Source: Enorma sp964624825 (lineage in GTDB: Bacteria > Actinomycetota > Coriobacteriia > Coriobacteriales > Coriobacteriaceae). Taken from it: DNA of 21,555 bases. Positions 20,994-21,555 of the stretch are shown in pieces. The position numbers and the translations under genes were made by a program. The number at the start of each line of letters is the position of its first letter. The stretch's first letter is position 1. The notes below the pieces were generated by a model. The model was not told the origin of the DNA. It was given only the letters and a program-made list of their open reading frames with translations, and did not search any database. The stretch lies in NCBI GenBank assembly GCA_964624825.1, contig CAZUYD010000030.1, positions 1 through 21,555 of the forward strand, given 5' to 3'.

Positions 20994-21555
20994 ATGCAAA
21001 AGATCGTTCGCATCAACCCGGCGGATAACGTGGTCGTGGCATTGCGCTCGCTTGCGGCGGGCGAAACGCTCGACGTCCCCGGCTTCGGTGCGGTGACGGC
21101 TTCCGAGGACATTCCGCAGGGCCATAAGATGGCCATCAGCTCGATCTCTGCCAGAGAGAACATCATCAAATATGGTTTGCCCATCGGTCATGCGGAGCGC
21201 GCGATCGCACCCGGCGAGCATGTTCACACCGAGCGCATGGCGACGAACCTCTCGGGTACGGTCGAGTACACCTACCAGCCTGCCGTACCAGAGCTCGATG
21301 CAGTCGAGCCCGAGACCGTGCGCGCATACCGCCGCAGCGACGGTCGCGTGGGCATTCGCAACGAGGTGTGGATCATCCCAACGGTGGGCTGCGTGAACGA
21401 GGTCGCTCAGGTGCTCGCCCGTGACGCTGCGGCGCTGGTACACGGGTCGGTCGATGGGGTCGTTGCGTTCAGTCATCCGTTCGGCTGCAGCCAGACGGGC
21501 GCGGATCATGCGCAGACGCGAAAGCTCCTAGCGGCGCTCGCGCACCATCCCAACG
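20994..21555 (+). CDS. uxaA: altronate dehydratase, 5' part only
   Basis: The first 187 codons of a UxaA-type dehydratase run off the window end. This iron-dependent enzyme converts D-altronate to 2-keto-3-deoxygluconate. The N-terminal 95 residues form a SAF domain (D-I-P-Q-G-H-K-M-A near 39, Y-G-L-P-I-G-H-A near 61, A-P-G-E-H-V-H-T near 75). The start of the catalytic domain follows: R-S-D-G-R-V-G-I-R-N near 114, then P-T-V-G-C-V-N-E-V and S-H-P-F-G-C-S-Q. An ideal AAAGGAGGT precedes the ATG, 57 bases after uxaB, so the two are co-transcribed. The galactarate dehydratase family shares this layout, but the uxaB neighbour decides for altronate. Confidence 0.92.
   Translation, partial: MQKIVRINPADNVVVALRSLAAGETLDVPGFGAVTASEDIPQGHKMAISSISARENIIKYGLPIGHAERAIAPGEHVHTERMATNLSGTVEYTYQPAVPELDAVEPETVRAYRRSDGRVGIRNEVWIIPTVGCVNEVAQVLARDAAALVHGSVDGVVAFSHPFGCSQTGADHAQTRKLLAALAHHPN

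Noticed and set aside
19326..21509. 727-codon open frame on the minus strand opposite uxaB and uxaA
   Set aside because: It lies exactly antisense to two well-recognised genes; long antisense frames are expected from high-GC codon bias, and the product has no recognisable domain.
1..21555. Mobile elements, prophage, CRISPR arrays, tRNA or rRNA genes
   Set aside because: No transposase, integrase, terminal repeats, regularly spaced repeats or tRNA-like cloverleafs were found by reading the gaps.

Overview
The window is GC-rich bacterial DNA, densely packed with metabolic genes that mostly carry good AGGAGG-type ribosome-binding sites. Gene content (a 6-phospho-beta-glucosidase, PTS sugar uptake, uronate catabolism, a butyrate-kinase type fermentative module and a PucR-type regulator) and the high-GC codon use suggest an anaerobic gut or oral actinobacterium of the class Coriobacteriia (Collinsella/Olsenella/Enorma-like). 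That assignment is an inference from style and content, because no rRNA or phylogenetic marker is present.

Region 1 (1-1552): the 5' part of a GH1 6-phospho-beta-glucosidase gene leaves the window on the minus strand. A 480-base intergenic stretch with inverted repeats and a strong stem-loop follows, then a HAD phosphatase/phosphoglucomutase gene on the plus strand. Region 2 (1553-1959) lies between convergent genes and holds a long perfect hairpin plus a coding-like minus-strand remnant.

Region 3 (1960-8352) is the most unusual part. A five-gene minus-strand operon, in transcription order, encodes an atypical acyl carrier protein, a CocE/NonD-family alpha/beta hydrolase, a holo-ACP synthase, a Pta-family phosphotransacylase and a butyrate-kinase-family kinase. 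A PucR-family regulator is divergently transcribed from it, and a 16-bp palindrome sits in front of the regulator. Read together, the genes could form an energy-conserving acyl-release pathway: substrate to acyl-ACP (or acyl-CoA), to acyl-phosphate, to carboxylate plus ATP. This is a hypothesis; no such complete system is known to me.

Region 4 (8353-21555) is a sugar-acid catabolic locus. It has a DeoR regulator, a convergent SDR dehydrogenase of the gluconate 5-dehydrogenase/DhuD type, an AT-rich regulatory gap, and a long plus-strand series. That series is fructose-type PTS EIIA, EIIB and EIIC, a class II aldolase, a DhuI-like RpiB-family isomerase, a GldA-type dehydrogenase, a two-helix membrane peptide, an IolC-like kinase, a membrane-anchored protein of unknown function, an aldo-keto reductase, a UxaB-type tagaturonate reductase and the start of UxaA altronate dehydratase. 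DhuI/DhuD and UxaB/UxaA are both routes to 2-keto-3-deoxygluconate. The IolC-type kinase with a class II aldolase recalls the lower inositol pathway instead, so the locus mixes parts of several known routes. Several hairpins, some with T-tracts, between its genes suggest graded or attenuated expression. No tRNA, rRNA, CRISPR array, insertion sequence or phage gene was seen.
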